A stretch of 32,837 bases of DNA from an uncultured Porphyromonadaceae bacterium (GTDB lineage: Bacteria > Bacteroidota > Bacteroidia > Bacteroidales > Muribaculaceae): the NCBI GenBank assembly GCA_947175665.1, contig CAMWNR010000012.1, positions 1 through 32,837 on the forward strand. The letters run 5' to 3'. The translations under genes and the position numbers were made by a program. The notes below the pieces were generated by a model. It saw nothing but the letters and a program-made list of their open reading frames with translations, searched no databases and was not told the origin of the DNA. Shown piece by piece: positions 7,745 through 15,177 of this stretch (position 1 is the first letter of the stretch; each line of letters begins with the position of its first letter).

Positions 7745-8647
7745 TTATTTAATTGCGTTCCACAATTCTGAACAGTACCAGTCTGACTCAAGCGTCCAAA
7801 CTTCTCTTCCGTCATTAGTCTTGTTAAAAATGCCGGATGAGAAGCAGATTGCTTTGAAGTTATATTCACCATACAACAATTTTGTCAAGCCCGTATTCTG
7901 ATACTTTGTAAAGATTCCGGGATACTCACGTTTTATTTGGTTGAAAAACAGTTCTTTACGTGGTTTTCCGTTTTTGTCATATTGGCCTCTTGCTCGTTGA
8001 CGGTCGGCTTTGTTGAATAAGAACACGACCTTATCATTAGGAGATATAAGACCCTGCATACTGCATATTTTTTGCGCGTACAGATTCCGTTCACTTTGGT
8101 CGTCTCCCCATCCCTGCTCTACGAAGAACACCCAGACCTTACGATTAGGAGATGTCCTTATAGCATTGATATATGTTGGGAAATCAAGGTTTGGGGATCC
8201 ATCAAAATAATGTTCCCCGGGTGCTTCTAAAATTTGACAAATGGGTTGTCCAATTGGATTAAGAATCTTTACAAGCATAAAACTTATTATATCCGTACCT
8301 CCCGGAGTGATGTTGTTATATACCATATCTTTCAGTCCCGAACACATTCTTGTGTAGTGACGATCGGTCTTTGGTCGGAAGACTTCCTCCGGTATTACCT
8401 GATGGTCATGTGATTCAAGGTAACGAATCATACGCATTAGAGCCAAAGTTTTTCCTGAGGCCGGAGAACCGAAGAATACTACAATTGGAGTATTTTTATC
8501 CGGAATGGTTACTGATATTGCGTTAACATCACGTAACTCTTCTTCGGTATAAGTCTCTTTCTCCACATCTTGGGGGGTAGTAGTATTTCTGTTACCTTGT
8601 TTCTGTGAATCATCTTGGTCAACAAGATTGTCAAATTTATTTGCCAT
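7745..8647 (-). CDS. P-loop GTPase, TRAFAC / double-GTPase-like (operon gene 2)
   Basis: 300 residues, no signal or membrane segment. The Walker A motif GSPASGKT is at residues 60-67 after a hydrophobic strand (PIVVFF). The G4 motif NKAD is at 212-215 after VVFLF, which specifies guanine. The G3 position reads EAPGE (141-145) instead of DxxG, a substitution that may weaken hydrolysis. An acidic, Gln-rich, disordered N-tail of about 40 residues precedes the domain. It resembles small GTPases annotated as TRAFAC-clade or double-GTPase type in bacterial conflict loci (recall, not tested). It lies 4 nt after the four-TM gene and is the only predicted cytoplasmic protein of the operon, so it is probably the nucleotide switch that the membrane partners read. 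Confidence 0.85.
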   Translation of the reverse strand: MANKFDNLVDQDDSQKQGNRNTTTPQDVEKETYTEEELRDVNAISVTIPDKNTPIVVFFGSPASGKTLALMRMIRYLESHDHQVIPEEVFRPKTDRHYTRMCSGLKDMVYNNITPGGTDIISFMLVKILNPIGQPICQILEAPGEHYFDGSPNLDFPTYINAIRTSPNRKVWVFFVEQGWGDDQSERNLYAQKICSMQGLISPNDKVVFLFNKADRQRARGQYDKNGKPRKELFFNQIKREYPGIFTKYQNTGLTKLLYGEYNFKAICFSSGIFNKTNDGREVWTLESDWYCSELWNAIK

Positions 8648-8651
8648 ATTA

Positions 8652-9746
8652 TTATGCTAAAGCGTTGTTATTTTTAGAATTGAAAGAAATATTATAGAAG
8701 ATGAACCCTGCAAGGTCTACTAAAAGAGCGATTAATACCCACCATACGAAGCCATGCCCATTGTATTTTTCAGTGGTAAGATAATCTTTCCATACATCTG
8801 GAACACTAAGCATTTCTTTGGCTTCAGGCATAGCGCCTTCGCGGATATATCGATCTTTGTCACCTTCTTTAAAGTTAATATATTGTGCATTTGCTTTGAT
8901 GAATGCATAACTATTGACCAAATCATCAATAGCAGGCTGAATAACATCGTTATTTACTGTTGTCATTTTATTGATGTCAGATAAAGCAATCTTGTTGTTT
9001 TTAATAAGATTATCAAGCGCTTTAGACTCCATTGTATTTTTTATCTCATTAATTTCTTTATCGCATGAAGCCCGATAAAGTTTAAGTTGCTCGTATGCTT
9101 GCTGCTGGTAATACTTAATTGCGGCTAACCATTGAGTCTTTGACTTTCCTACATTTTCAACCCTATTAATCTTTACAGGACTATTGGTGTCAACAGTTAG
9201 GACACGGTCAAGTTCCATAAGAATCTTTTCAAATCGATGACCGATACCTTCATATCCGGGATGATCTATTTCGGCGAACAATCTAATGATAAGAGCATCA
9301 ACAGCCTCATTTTTACTTTTGTATTTTTGATCGATTTCCTTAATTGCGACATTATTACCCTTAAGTCCCTGTAGGTAACCTTGTGTTCGGTTGAGATCGG
9401 CAGTAATAACATTCTTTATAGACGCGCGATAAAGCAATGTATGTGTATTTGTGGGCAAACTAACTACAAGCCAGAATACCATTAATCCTACAAGCGATAG
9501 GAGTAATGCCCCGGTTCTACCAAATAGTTTGCCATAAAAGTCCTCATTCTTGTCGAGAGACTTTAATAGTTTGCCGAAACATATAGAAGCCACCATGAAG
9601 AATACTATAGCAATGAGCCATGCTCCATATATTGTAATCGAGGGTTGCCATATAAATAGGGATTCCGCAGTCCAAAAGCAACTGAATCCGGCCAATGCAA
9701 TGAATGCAATCATGGCAAAGATTCTAAAGAAATTAATTCTATTCAT
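8652..9746 (-). CDS. Four-TM membrane protein with large periplasmic helical domain (operon gene 1)
   Basis: 364 residues with transmembrane helices at about 7-27, 38-58, 78-97 and 333-352. Positive residues in the N-tail and in the 59-77 loop put both in the cytoplasm, so the helical region 100-330 should be periplasmic and the short C-tail cytoplasmic. The periplasmic part contains long charged helices and no enzymatic motif. No known family recognised. As first gene of the operon, with the GTPase start 4 nt behind it, it is likely the membrane platform of the complex. Twin palindromic boxes stand upstream on its promoter side. Confidence 0.85.
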   Translation of the reverse strand: MNRINFFRIFAMIAFIALAGFSCFWTAESLFIWQPSITIYGAWLIAIVFFMVASICFGKLLKSLDKNEDFYGKLFGRTGALLLSLVGLMVFWLVVSLPTNTHTLLYRASIKNVITADLNRTQGYLQGLKGNNVAIKEIDQKYKSKNEAVDALIIRLFAEIDHPGYEGIGHRFEKILMELDRVLTVDTNSPVKINRVENVGKSKTQWLAAIKYYQQQAYEQLKLYRASCDKEINEIKNTMESKALDNLIKNNKIALSDINKMTTVNNDVIQPAIDDLVNSYAFIKANAQYINFKEGDKDRYIREGAMPEAKEMLSVPDVWKDYLTTEKYNGHGFVWWVLIALLVDLAGFIFYNISFNSKNNNALA

Positions 9747-9783
9747 ATTTCTATTTTGTATGTGTTAAGTTAGATAATGTGAT

Positions 9784-9810
9784 TATCTCTTTGTAAGAGA
9801 TTTGGATGAT
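9784..9810 (-). promoter_or_regulatory. Palindromic box 1 upstream of the GTPase operon
   Basis: The core TCTCTT-TGT-AAGAGA at 9786-9800 (plus strand) has 6-bp perfect arms and is followed by TTTGGATGAT. It lies about 40 nt before the start of the four-TM gene. The flank is the same as in box 2, while the three-base centre is its reverse complement. It looks like a binding site for a dimeric regulator or the stem of a leader hairpin. Confidence 0.5.
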
Positions 9811-9958
9811 GTGTAACTTTTTTTATATTAGCACACTAACATATTTAATTATTGACGTATGCTAAACAAAGAACAATGTTGTTGAACTATTTGAGAGAAA
9901 TATTATCCTAGAAAGGTCTGTATATTAAAAGTTTTTCTTACATTTGCATTTAATTAAG

Positions 9959-9985
9959 TATCTCTTACAAAGAGATTTGGATGAT
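9959..9985 (-). promoter_or_regulatory. Palindromic box 2 upstream of the GTPase operon
   Basis: The core TCTCTT-ACA-AAGAGA at 9961-9975 is followed by TTTGGATGAT. It equals box 1 except that the centre is ACA instead of TGT. It is 175 bp further upstream, a distance compatible with DNA looping between two operators. Confidence 0.5.
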
Positions 9986-10029
9986 TATTAAGCATAGAGA
10001 TGTCATCAATTGGAGTAATTCAGCGTCCA

Positions 10030-10107
10030 GTACAAAAGTCCGTTAAAGTGTTAAAATATCAGCCAGTGAGTTTAGGGAGTAGATAAATGAAGAAAGGAAT
10101 GTCTCTG
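10030..10107. repeat. Diverged direct repeat, copy 1
   Basis: It begins GTACAAAA and ends GATAAATGAAGAAAGGAATG plus TCTCTGA. It matches copy 2 at 10464-10556 at roughly 80 per cent over the last 60 bases; copy 2 contains an extra 15-bp tandem unit. No coding sense was seen. Confidence 0.7.
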
Positions 10108-10237
10108 ACTCCTCTGAATTGAGAACGGAATACCTTAATTTTAGCATTAAATGATTCGGCAAAAGGGACTCATCGTACCTGATAATGAGTGGCAAAGAGG
10201 TGGCAATTTAAATAAATTGCATCTATAAATATCTAAT

Positions 10238-10300
10238 TATTCGCAATATTAAAATACCACTCAAATTTTTCTGAGTGGTATCAGTAGTTATTAGCGAATA
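10238..10300. other. Nested inverted repeat (possible cruciform or terminator)
   Basis: Inner arms ATACCACTCA (10254-10263) and TGAGTGGTAT (10272-10281) surround AATTTTTC. Outer arms TATTCGC (10238-10244) and GCGAATA (10294-10300) enclose them. All 17 pairs are perfect. There is no adjacent T run, so a structural role such as an element end or origin is as likely as termination. Confidence 0.55.
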
Positions 10301-10463
10301 TCAGCGCATAATGTCAGACAATCACCTAATATTGGAGATAATATCACCTGAAAATAGATTCATCTCCATATAATAAAGGATTTTACCACATGACAAATGA
10401 CGCAGACTATAAAAAACATAAAATTCCCAAAGCAACGCGGCATTTATGAAAATTTGGGGTTAA

Positions 10464-10556
10464 GTACAAAACTCTGTCAAATCGTTAAAAGTCAAATCGT
10501 TAAAATATGTGGTAGTGAATTTAGTGAGTCGATAAATGAAGAAAGGAATGTCTTTG
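10464..10556. repeat. Diverged direct repeat, copy 2, abutting the right island repeat
   Basis: This is the counterpart of 10030-10107. It contains the direct tandem GTCAAATCGTTAAAA twice and ends four bases before the PepSY stop codon. Having one copy at the very edge of the island suggests it belongs to the boundary structure. Confidence 0.65.
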
Positions 10557-10559
10557 AGA

Positions 10560-11807
10560 TCAGTGGTTTTTGGGGGTGATTTTGCGGGAGGTTTTGGGTG
10601 AGAGGCGTTTGAGCCAGAGGTAGTAGCCGGTCAGGGGGAGGGTGGCGGCTAATATGGCACCGAGGAACCAGAGGATTCTGGTCAGCAGACCGCCCCAGGT
10701 ACCGGTGTGGATTGCGTATATCCAGCCGCGTAGTCTGTCGGCCGGGGTGGAGTCAACGTACTTTTTCAGGGGTGTTAACTCAGGCGTGGTTTGGCTGTAC
10801 AGATATATGTCGGAGGCGCGAGGATTGCCTGTGGCGCTTAAATTTACCGTGACTGTTTTAGGTCCGATAGTAATCTGTGGCGCATCGGGATATTTTGATT
10901 TAATTGCATCTGCAACTCGTTGCCAATCCCTGTATTTTGAATCGGATGATTTGGCGGTATCATCACCGTTGCTCTTATCAAATCCCTTTATTATGCCAAG
11001 GTTTTCCACTTTTTTCGGTTTATTATTATTTTTACCGGATGGGTTGCCACGTTTGGAAAAATTATTTTTTGAGGATTTGGCTGAAATTCCGTCAGATGTA
11101 GGTGCTGAAGTATTTTGCGAGGTCTGCCGGACACCGCATACGGCATAAAATGCGTCACGGTACCAATCAAAAGACCATGTCAATCCTGTCAATGCCATTA
11201 CAAGTACCAAAACAAGCGCGTACATGCCACCTGCTACATGCAGGCTCATCCAGAAGGCTCGCCACCCCTTCTTGAAATATAAAGAGAGACTGCGGCGGAA
11301 ATTCTTACGGGCGCGCGGCCACCATATTACCACTCCGGTTATAAGGGTTATCACAAACATGATGGTGGATACGCCTACAATAAGTTTACCGACTTTGATG
11401 CCCTCCCCGCGAGGGGTATCGTCAAGCAACCATCGGTGGAGTCTTAACATTGTCGTGAAAAAGCCGAGGCGTTCATCAGTACCCGTAATCCGGCCTGAAT
11501 ATTGGTCTACAAATACCGGACCTGTGCCGGAATTGGAAAGATTCACCCGATATGTGCGATTCTTGTCGGCAAAGATTGTTACACCGGTGACAGACACAGA
11601 ATCAGGCAAGGAGGTTTCCACTCTTTGCATAAGTTCACTCATCGGAAGGGGATTCCCTTCCGGTGAACTTACATAGTAAACATCACTTTTAATGCTACGG
11701 GTTATTTCAGGTTCGAACATAAGCATCGCACCTGAGAAGCATATAAGAGTTATAATTAATCCGAAAGGAACTGAAAGCCAGAGATGAATTTTACGGAATA
11801 TTTTCAT
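10560..11807 (-). CDS. PepSY-associated TM protein (iron-uptake type)
   Basis: 415 residues. It has the PepSY-TM plan: an N-terminal TM helix after MKIFRKIHLWLSVPFG, a PepSY-type periplasmic part (about 35-130), paired TM helices around 145-165 and 185-215, a low-complexity Ser/Asn/Lys loop (about 235-290), a second periplasmic part, and a last TM helix (about 375-400) ending in a basic tail. Family members in Bacteroidota and Proteobacteria sit with siderophore receptors and are thought to reduce or release ferric iron; function here is by family. The last 73 bases are duplicated at 1781-1853, and the gene is the insertion target of the island. The present end is complete and ends KITPKNH. 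Confidence 0.9.
   Translation of the reverse strand: MKIFRKIHLWLSVPFGLIITLICFSGAMLMFEPEITRSIKSDVYYVSSPEGNPLPMSELMQRVETSLPDSVSVTGVTIFADKNRTYRVNLSNSGTGPVFVDQYSGRITGTDERLGFFTTMLRLHRWLLDDTPRGEGIKVGKLIVGVSTIMFVITLITGVVIWWPRARKNFRRSLSLYFKKGWRAFWMSLHVAGGMYALVLVLVMALTGLTWSFDWYRDAFYAVCGVRQTSQNTSAPTSDGISAKSSKNNFSKRGNPSGKNNNKPKKVENLGIIKGFDKSNGDDTAKSSDSKYRDWQRVADAIKSKYPDAPQITIGPKTVTVNLSATGNPRASDIYLYSQTTPELTPLKKYVDSTPADRLRGWIYAIHTGTWGGLLTRILWFLGAILAATLPLTGYYLWLKRLSPKTSRKITPKNH
10578..10650. repeat. Right 73-bp direct repeat of island (attR-like)
   Basis: This copy is identical to 1781-1853 and lies within the coding 3' end of the PepSY-TM gene. It completes the gene, so the gene stays functional after integration. 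Confidence 0.9.
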
Positions 11808-11905
11808 GGGTTAAGTTATCATTTACATACTCAAAAATCGCAATCCGGATTAGCCGGGATATTTGAGCGGGTTCTGCAAAGTTCAACATTTAACCGGAGT
11901 TGTGC

Positions 11906-11925
11906 AATACCTAAAATTAGGTATT
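11906..11925. promoter_or_regulatory. 20-bp inverted repeat upstream of the PepSY gene
   Basis: AATACCTAA-AA-TTAGGTATT has 9-bp perfect arms and lies about 100 nt before the PepSY start and 64 nt after the yaaA stop (both minus strand). No U run follows, so an operator, for example for an iron-responsive regulator, is more likely than a terminator. The regulator is not identified. Confidence 0.45.
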
Positions 11926-11988
11926 ATTCCGTATATTTATGAAGTTCCGCTACGCGATATGCAGGGCGCCCCAACGGGTGTCGGGGGT

Positions 11989-12762
11989 TCAGACACAAAA
12001 GGCGATATGGTCAGGGAAATCGGGGGTACCTAAAGGGAGGAAGGTATCGGTGGTGAGGGTCAGAAGTTGCTCCGGTCGGGTAATCCCTCTGACTATTATT
12101 TCACGGAGTAATTCACCTCTTAGGGTTTTGAGCCGTCCGGAGTGAGGTGTGCGGTACTCACCGCCCGGTTGCAATTCTTTAAAATCGACTTTCCAGATTT
12201 TAGCGAAGCGTTTTACTAACTTCCGGTCTACACTTTTGGCAGCATCACCCGGGAGCAGATCGAGGATGTCGGTGTCACCATTCTGCTGTATGTGGCGTAC
12301 AAGGTTAATGGTGACATCTTTCTTCCAATACTCGGCCAGACTCCGAGTGTCGGGGGCTAAAAGAGAATTATATTCGAGTCGGTAGGGTAGAATAATGTCA
12401 TCAGGTTTCAGCCAGCCGTATAGAGAAGATATTATCGCTATCTCAGAGTCTGCTCTCCCCTTTTGTTCCTGAGAGAGAGTATCGTAATCAAAACCTTTGA
12501 ATACTACTCCCGAAAAAGCCTCAATCGCTTTCATGCTGACTGATTTATTAGGAAATTCGTAGGCCATGCGGAGTAATTTAACTGCCATTTTACTGCTGAT
12601 CTTGGCTCTCTCGGCGATTTCAGACACAGTAAGGGCAGCCACGCGGCCCATGATCTCATCTGCTGTTTTCTGACCAGCGGGAGTATGCAGTTCAAGTTCA
12701 TGCTGATCGATACCGGTATTCGGTTCGCGCATGGTCTTCGCTTCGGCTATCAGTGTAATCAT
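11989..12762 (-). CDS. yaaA: YaaA family (DUF328) peroxide stress protein
   Basis: 257 residues. It carries the family core SSLYGWLKPDDIILPYRLEY at about 113-132 and the upstream block AIEAFSGVVFKGFDYDTLS. E. coli YaaA lowers intracellular free iron and so limits DNA damage during peroxide stress. The N-terminal half is typical (ITLIAEAKTM, corresponding to the usual SPAKT start). It is transcribed towards the PepSY gene, 181 nt apart, so two genes linked to iron handling stand in line. It is divergent from the HipA-like kinase gene with an 82-bp AT-rich shared upstream region. Confidence 0.9.
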   Translation of the reverse strand: MITLIAEAKTMREPNTGIDQHELELHTPAGQKTADEIMGRVAALTVSEIAERAKISSKMAVKLLRMAYEFPNKSVSMKAIEAFSGVVFKGFDYDTLSQEQKGRADSEIAIISSLYGWLKPDDIILPYRLEYNSLLAPDTRSLAEYWKKDVTINLVRHIQQNGDTDILDLLPGDAAKSVDRKLVKRFAKIWKVDFKELQPGGEYRTPHSGRLKTLRGELLREIIVRGITRPEQLLTLTTDTFLPLGTPDFPDHIAFCV

Positions 12763-12844
12763 AAAATCTCAGAATGTAATGAAAATAAATATTTTTTATT
12801 ATATTTAAAAAACTATCGACCGCGGTATAAGGTTGAAGATATAT

Positions 12845-13639
12845 ATGGAAATAAGAGAAGAAATATTGACGCGATATATTATGCCTATGCGCGAGGGGGG
12901 ATCGCTCCCTGCTCTGGCCGAGGCTTCAGATGGATTCCGCTATGTTGTCAAACTGCGAGGGGCTGGTCATGGGCGCAAAGCACTTATCTCCGAGTTTATA
13001 GGTGGTCTGGTGGCAAAAGCATTTAAATTCAAAACCCCTGAGTTAGTGCTGTTGTATCTTGATTCACTTTTCGGTATTACCGAACCCGACGAGGAGGTAC
13101 AGGAATTATTGCGTAAATCAGAGGGGTGGAATCTCGGTATGCATTTTCTGGATGGAGCGGCTACCTTCGATCCCTCAGTGAATAGTGTAGATCCGCTCTT
13201 GGCCTCAAAGATAGTATGGCTCGATGCCTTTCTTACAAATGTAGACCGTACGCGTCTGAATCCCAATATGATGATATGGCATAAGGAGTTATGGCTCATT
13301 GATCATGGGGCATCGCTATATTTTCATCATTCGTGGCGCGATCCGGCGGAGGCTGCCCGAGATCCTTTCCCGTTTATAGAGCGGCACGTACTTCTCCCCT
13401 ATGCATCCCGACTTGAGGAGGCCGATAAATTAATGCGTCAGGCCATAACACCCCGCACTCTCAATAAAATTGTAGATATGATCCCTGCCGAGTGGCTCGA
13501 GGAGGAAGGGAGCGACCTTACGGCCGAAGACCGACGGGAGGGGTATCGCACATTTCTTACCCGCCGTCTTGCTGACAGCAATATATTTACACAAGAAGCG
13601 ATAAAACAACATAAAAAACTCCCATCATATCATGACTGA
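12845..13639 (+). CDS. HipA-like kinase domain protein (HipA_2 type)
   Basis: 264 residues from ATG 12845; an in-frame TTG at 12833 is also open but less likely. It is a compact HipA-like fold: YVVKLRG with Lys36 as the probable ATP-binding lysine, AFLTNVDRTRLNPNMM with Asp134 and Asn139 as the catalytic-loop pair, and LIDHGASLYF with Asp153 in the DFG-like position. It lacks the HipA N-terminal subdomain, and no HipB-type antitoxin is nearby. Its stop overlaps the next start by 8 nt (ATGACTGA). This kinase/DUF3037 pair is known from many bacterial genomes; substrate and role are unknown. Confidence 0.85.
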   Translation: MEIREEILTRYIMPMREGGSLPALAEASDGFRYVVKLRGAGHGRKALISEFIGGLVAKAFKFKTPELVLLYLDSLFGITEPDEEVQELLRKSEGWNLGMHFLDGAATFDPSVNSVDPLLASKIVWLDAFLTNVDRTRLNPNMMIWHKELWLIDHGASLYFHHSWRDPAEAARDPFPFIERHVLLPYASRLEEADKLMRQAITPRTLNKIVDMIPAEWLEEEGSDLTAEDRREGYRTFLTRRLADSNIFTQEAIKQHKKLPSYHD

Positions 13640-14084
13640 CAAGAGATTGCCACTATCGTCACCTACACCCCCTGAGATGGAGAAGATAGTCTATGAATAT
13701 GCATTGTTGCGCTATGTGCCTGATATTGAGCGGGGAGAGTTTGTAAATATCGGTTTGATGATGATGTGCAAGCGTTATAGGTGGCTGAAGGTACACCTCA
13801 ATATAGATCAGAGGCGTATAAGTGCGCTGTTTCCCGATGCAGACATAGACATGTTGACCAGGCAATCGAGGGTATTTACAGCCGATGGGGTGCCCTTCCG
13901 AGACCTGCCGGTAGAAGAGCGCTACCGATGGCTGGCCGCCGTGAAAAGTGCTATTATTCAGACCTCCCCCTCACACCCCGGGATAATTATGCATCAATCT
14001 GCAGAACATATCACGGATAAGTCAGATAATATTAAAGATAAATTAGAAAAAGAGTTTACCCGTCTTGCCACGCGTCTTGCCTGA
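13632..14084 (+). CDS. DUF3037 protein, partner of the HipA-like kinase
   Basis: 150 residues. It contains the DUF3037 signature YEYALLRYVPDIERGEFVNI followed by GLMM, and a helical C-terminus ending in a charged tail. Function unknown; the family is nearly always encoded directly behind a HipA_2-type kinase, as here with an 8-nt overlap, so the two probably act together (substrate, regulator or antitoxin are all possible). The next gene, queG, begins 9 nt after it, so all three likely share one transcript. Confidence 0.88.
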   Translation: MTDKRLPLSSPTPPEMEKIVYEYALLRYVPDIERGEFVNIGLMMMCKRYRWLKVHLNIDQRRISALFPDADIDMLTRQSRVFTADGVPFRDLPVEERYRWLAAVKSAIIQTSPSHPGIIMHQSAEHITDKSDNIKDKLEKEFTRLATRLA

Positions 14085-14093
14085 ACAACATAT

Positions 14094-15104
14094 ATGGAAA
14101 AGGTAGCATCCGCATCACTATACAGTCAATTTAAAGCCTTGACCGGAGTACATGATTTAAGGGTGACCCCCGCAGGGATACTCCGTTCGCGCCACAACGA
14201 CAAACTGCGGGAGTGGCTCGGAGAGGGTCATCATGCCTCAATGAGTTATATGGAGAGGTATGAAGCACTGAGGAGTAACCCTGACTTACTGCTCGAAGGT
14301 ACCAAAAGCATCATAGTAGTTGCCTTTAATTACACTCCCGACCAATGGCGAGACAAGTCGCTACCGCAGATAGCGGCATTCGCATACGGTGAGGATTACC
14401 ATGATGTGATACGGCGCAGACTGCTCTGCGGAGTGGAATTGCTCAAAGAGCAAGCCGGTGGTGAGTGGAGGATATGTGTGGATTCCGCGCCGATATTCGA
14501 GCGTGCATGGGCCGAGCGGAGTGGTCTGGGATATCGGTGCGACAACGGATTGATAGCCATTCCCGGAGCCGGAACACGAGTACTCCTTGCCGAGATCCTA
14601 TCGACCTTGGAAGTGGCCCAATTACAGAATATGCTCGCTCTACCGGAGGGTATGACTGCAATAAATGAAGAAATGTGTCTGCATTGCGGAGCATGCACCC
14701 GCAGTTGCCCTACGGGTGCGTTGCTGCCTGATACTACAGTAGATGCGCGGAAATGCCTCAGTTATCAGACTATAGAGCATCGAGGCGAATGGTCTGCCGG
14801 CTTTTTATCACAGGTGACAGAAGAGCGGCTTGCGATACCCCTCTTCGGATGCGATATATGTCAGAATGTCTGCCCGCTCAACAATCCTTTGCTTTACCCC
14901 ATAACTCCCACCACGATATCTGAATTTTCCCCCTCTCCCGAAATCCTCACACTCACCGCCCGGGACGTCCTCGATCTCACTCAGGCCGACTTCTCCCGTA
15001 TTTTTAAAGGTTCCCCCATAAAACGTGCCAAACTTGCAGGTATTCAGCGAAATGCAAGAGCCGGCATTGCGACATCCCAGCGACAGGATATGAACCAATC
15101 ATAG
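14094..15104 (+). CDS. queG: Epoxyqueuosine reductase
   Basis: 336 residues. QueG carries out the last step of queuosine synthesis in tRNA, reducing epoxyqueuosine with cobalamin and two [4Fe-4S] clusters. Visible are the dinucleotide/cobalamin-binding N-half, the VDSAPIFERAWAERSGLG block with the conserved Asp used as proton donor, and the ferredoxin cysteines Cys195/198/201/205 (CLHCGACTRSC) and Cys253/256/260 (CDICQNVCP). Length is normal for the short Bacteroidota form, without the C-terminal HEAT repeats of some homologues. It is in the cytoplasm. Confidence 0.96.
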   Translation: MEKVASASLYSQFKALTGVHDLRVTPAGILRSRHNDKLREWLGEGHHASMSYMERYEALRSNPDLLLEGTKSIIVVAFNYTPDQWRDKSLPQIAAFAYGEDYHDVIRRRLLCGVELLKEQAGGEWRICVDSAPIFERAWAERSGLGYRCDNGLIAIPGAGTRVLLAEILSTLEVAQLQNMLALPEGMTAINEEMCLHCGACTRSCPTGALLPDTTVDARKCLSYQTIEHRGEWSAGFLSQVTEERLAIPLFGCDICQNVCPLNNPLLYPITPTTISEFSPSPEILTLTARDVLDLTQADFSRIFKGSPIKRAKLAGIQRNARAGIATSQRQDMNQS

Positions 15105-15177
15105 TGAATTAACGTTTAATAAGCAACATTAAAACATTCAACATTCAACAATTAATAATCAATAAAAACACAAAATT

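Larger units (their letters stand above)
9747..10559. other. 813-bp repeat- and hairpin-rich region without a gene
   Basis: This holds the upstream region of the six-gene operon (left part) and then a tract without any convincing reading frame. Contents: two copies of a palindromic box (9784-9810, 9959-9985); a diverged direct repeat (10030-10107 and 10464-10556); and a small perfect hairpin GCAATTT/AAATTGC (10203-10220). There is also a nested dyad at 10238-10300 and a 15-bp tandem duplication GTCAAATCGTTAAAA at about 10477-10506. No TAnnTTTG box with good spacing was found for the operon. Confidence 0.6.
1854..10577. mobile_element. AT-rich genomic island inserted at the PepSY gene 3' end
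   Basis: The block between the two 73-bp repeats is visibly AT-richer than the flanks. It contains one long minus-strand operon of envelope-associated genes, a decayed DUF2971 gene, a lipoprotein gene and a repeat-rich right end. Integration into the 3' end of a gene with restoration of that end is the classical signature of a site-specific element. The intact PepSY gene ends KITPKNH, whereas the detached copy ends KIP, so the incoming end differs from the displaced one. No integrase, transposase, relaxase or phage gene is visible inside; it would have to be moved in trans, have lost its recombinase, or have arrived by homologous recombination. Confidence 0.65.

Noticed and set aside
1854-10577. 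Integrase, transposase, relaxase or phage genes for the island
   Set aside because: All long frames on both strands were read; none has tyrosine or serine recombinase, DDE transposase or relaxase motifs.
10397-10579. 60-codon plus-strand frame at the right island end
   Set aside because: It lies across the direct repeat and the tandem 15-mer and ends inside the PepSY gene; the protein has no recognisable pattern.
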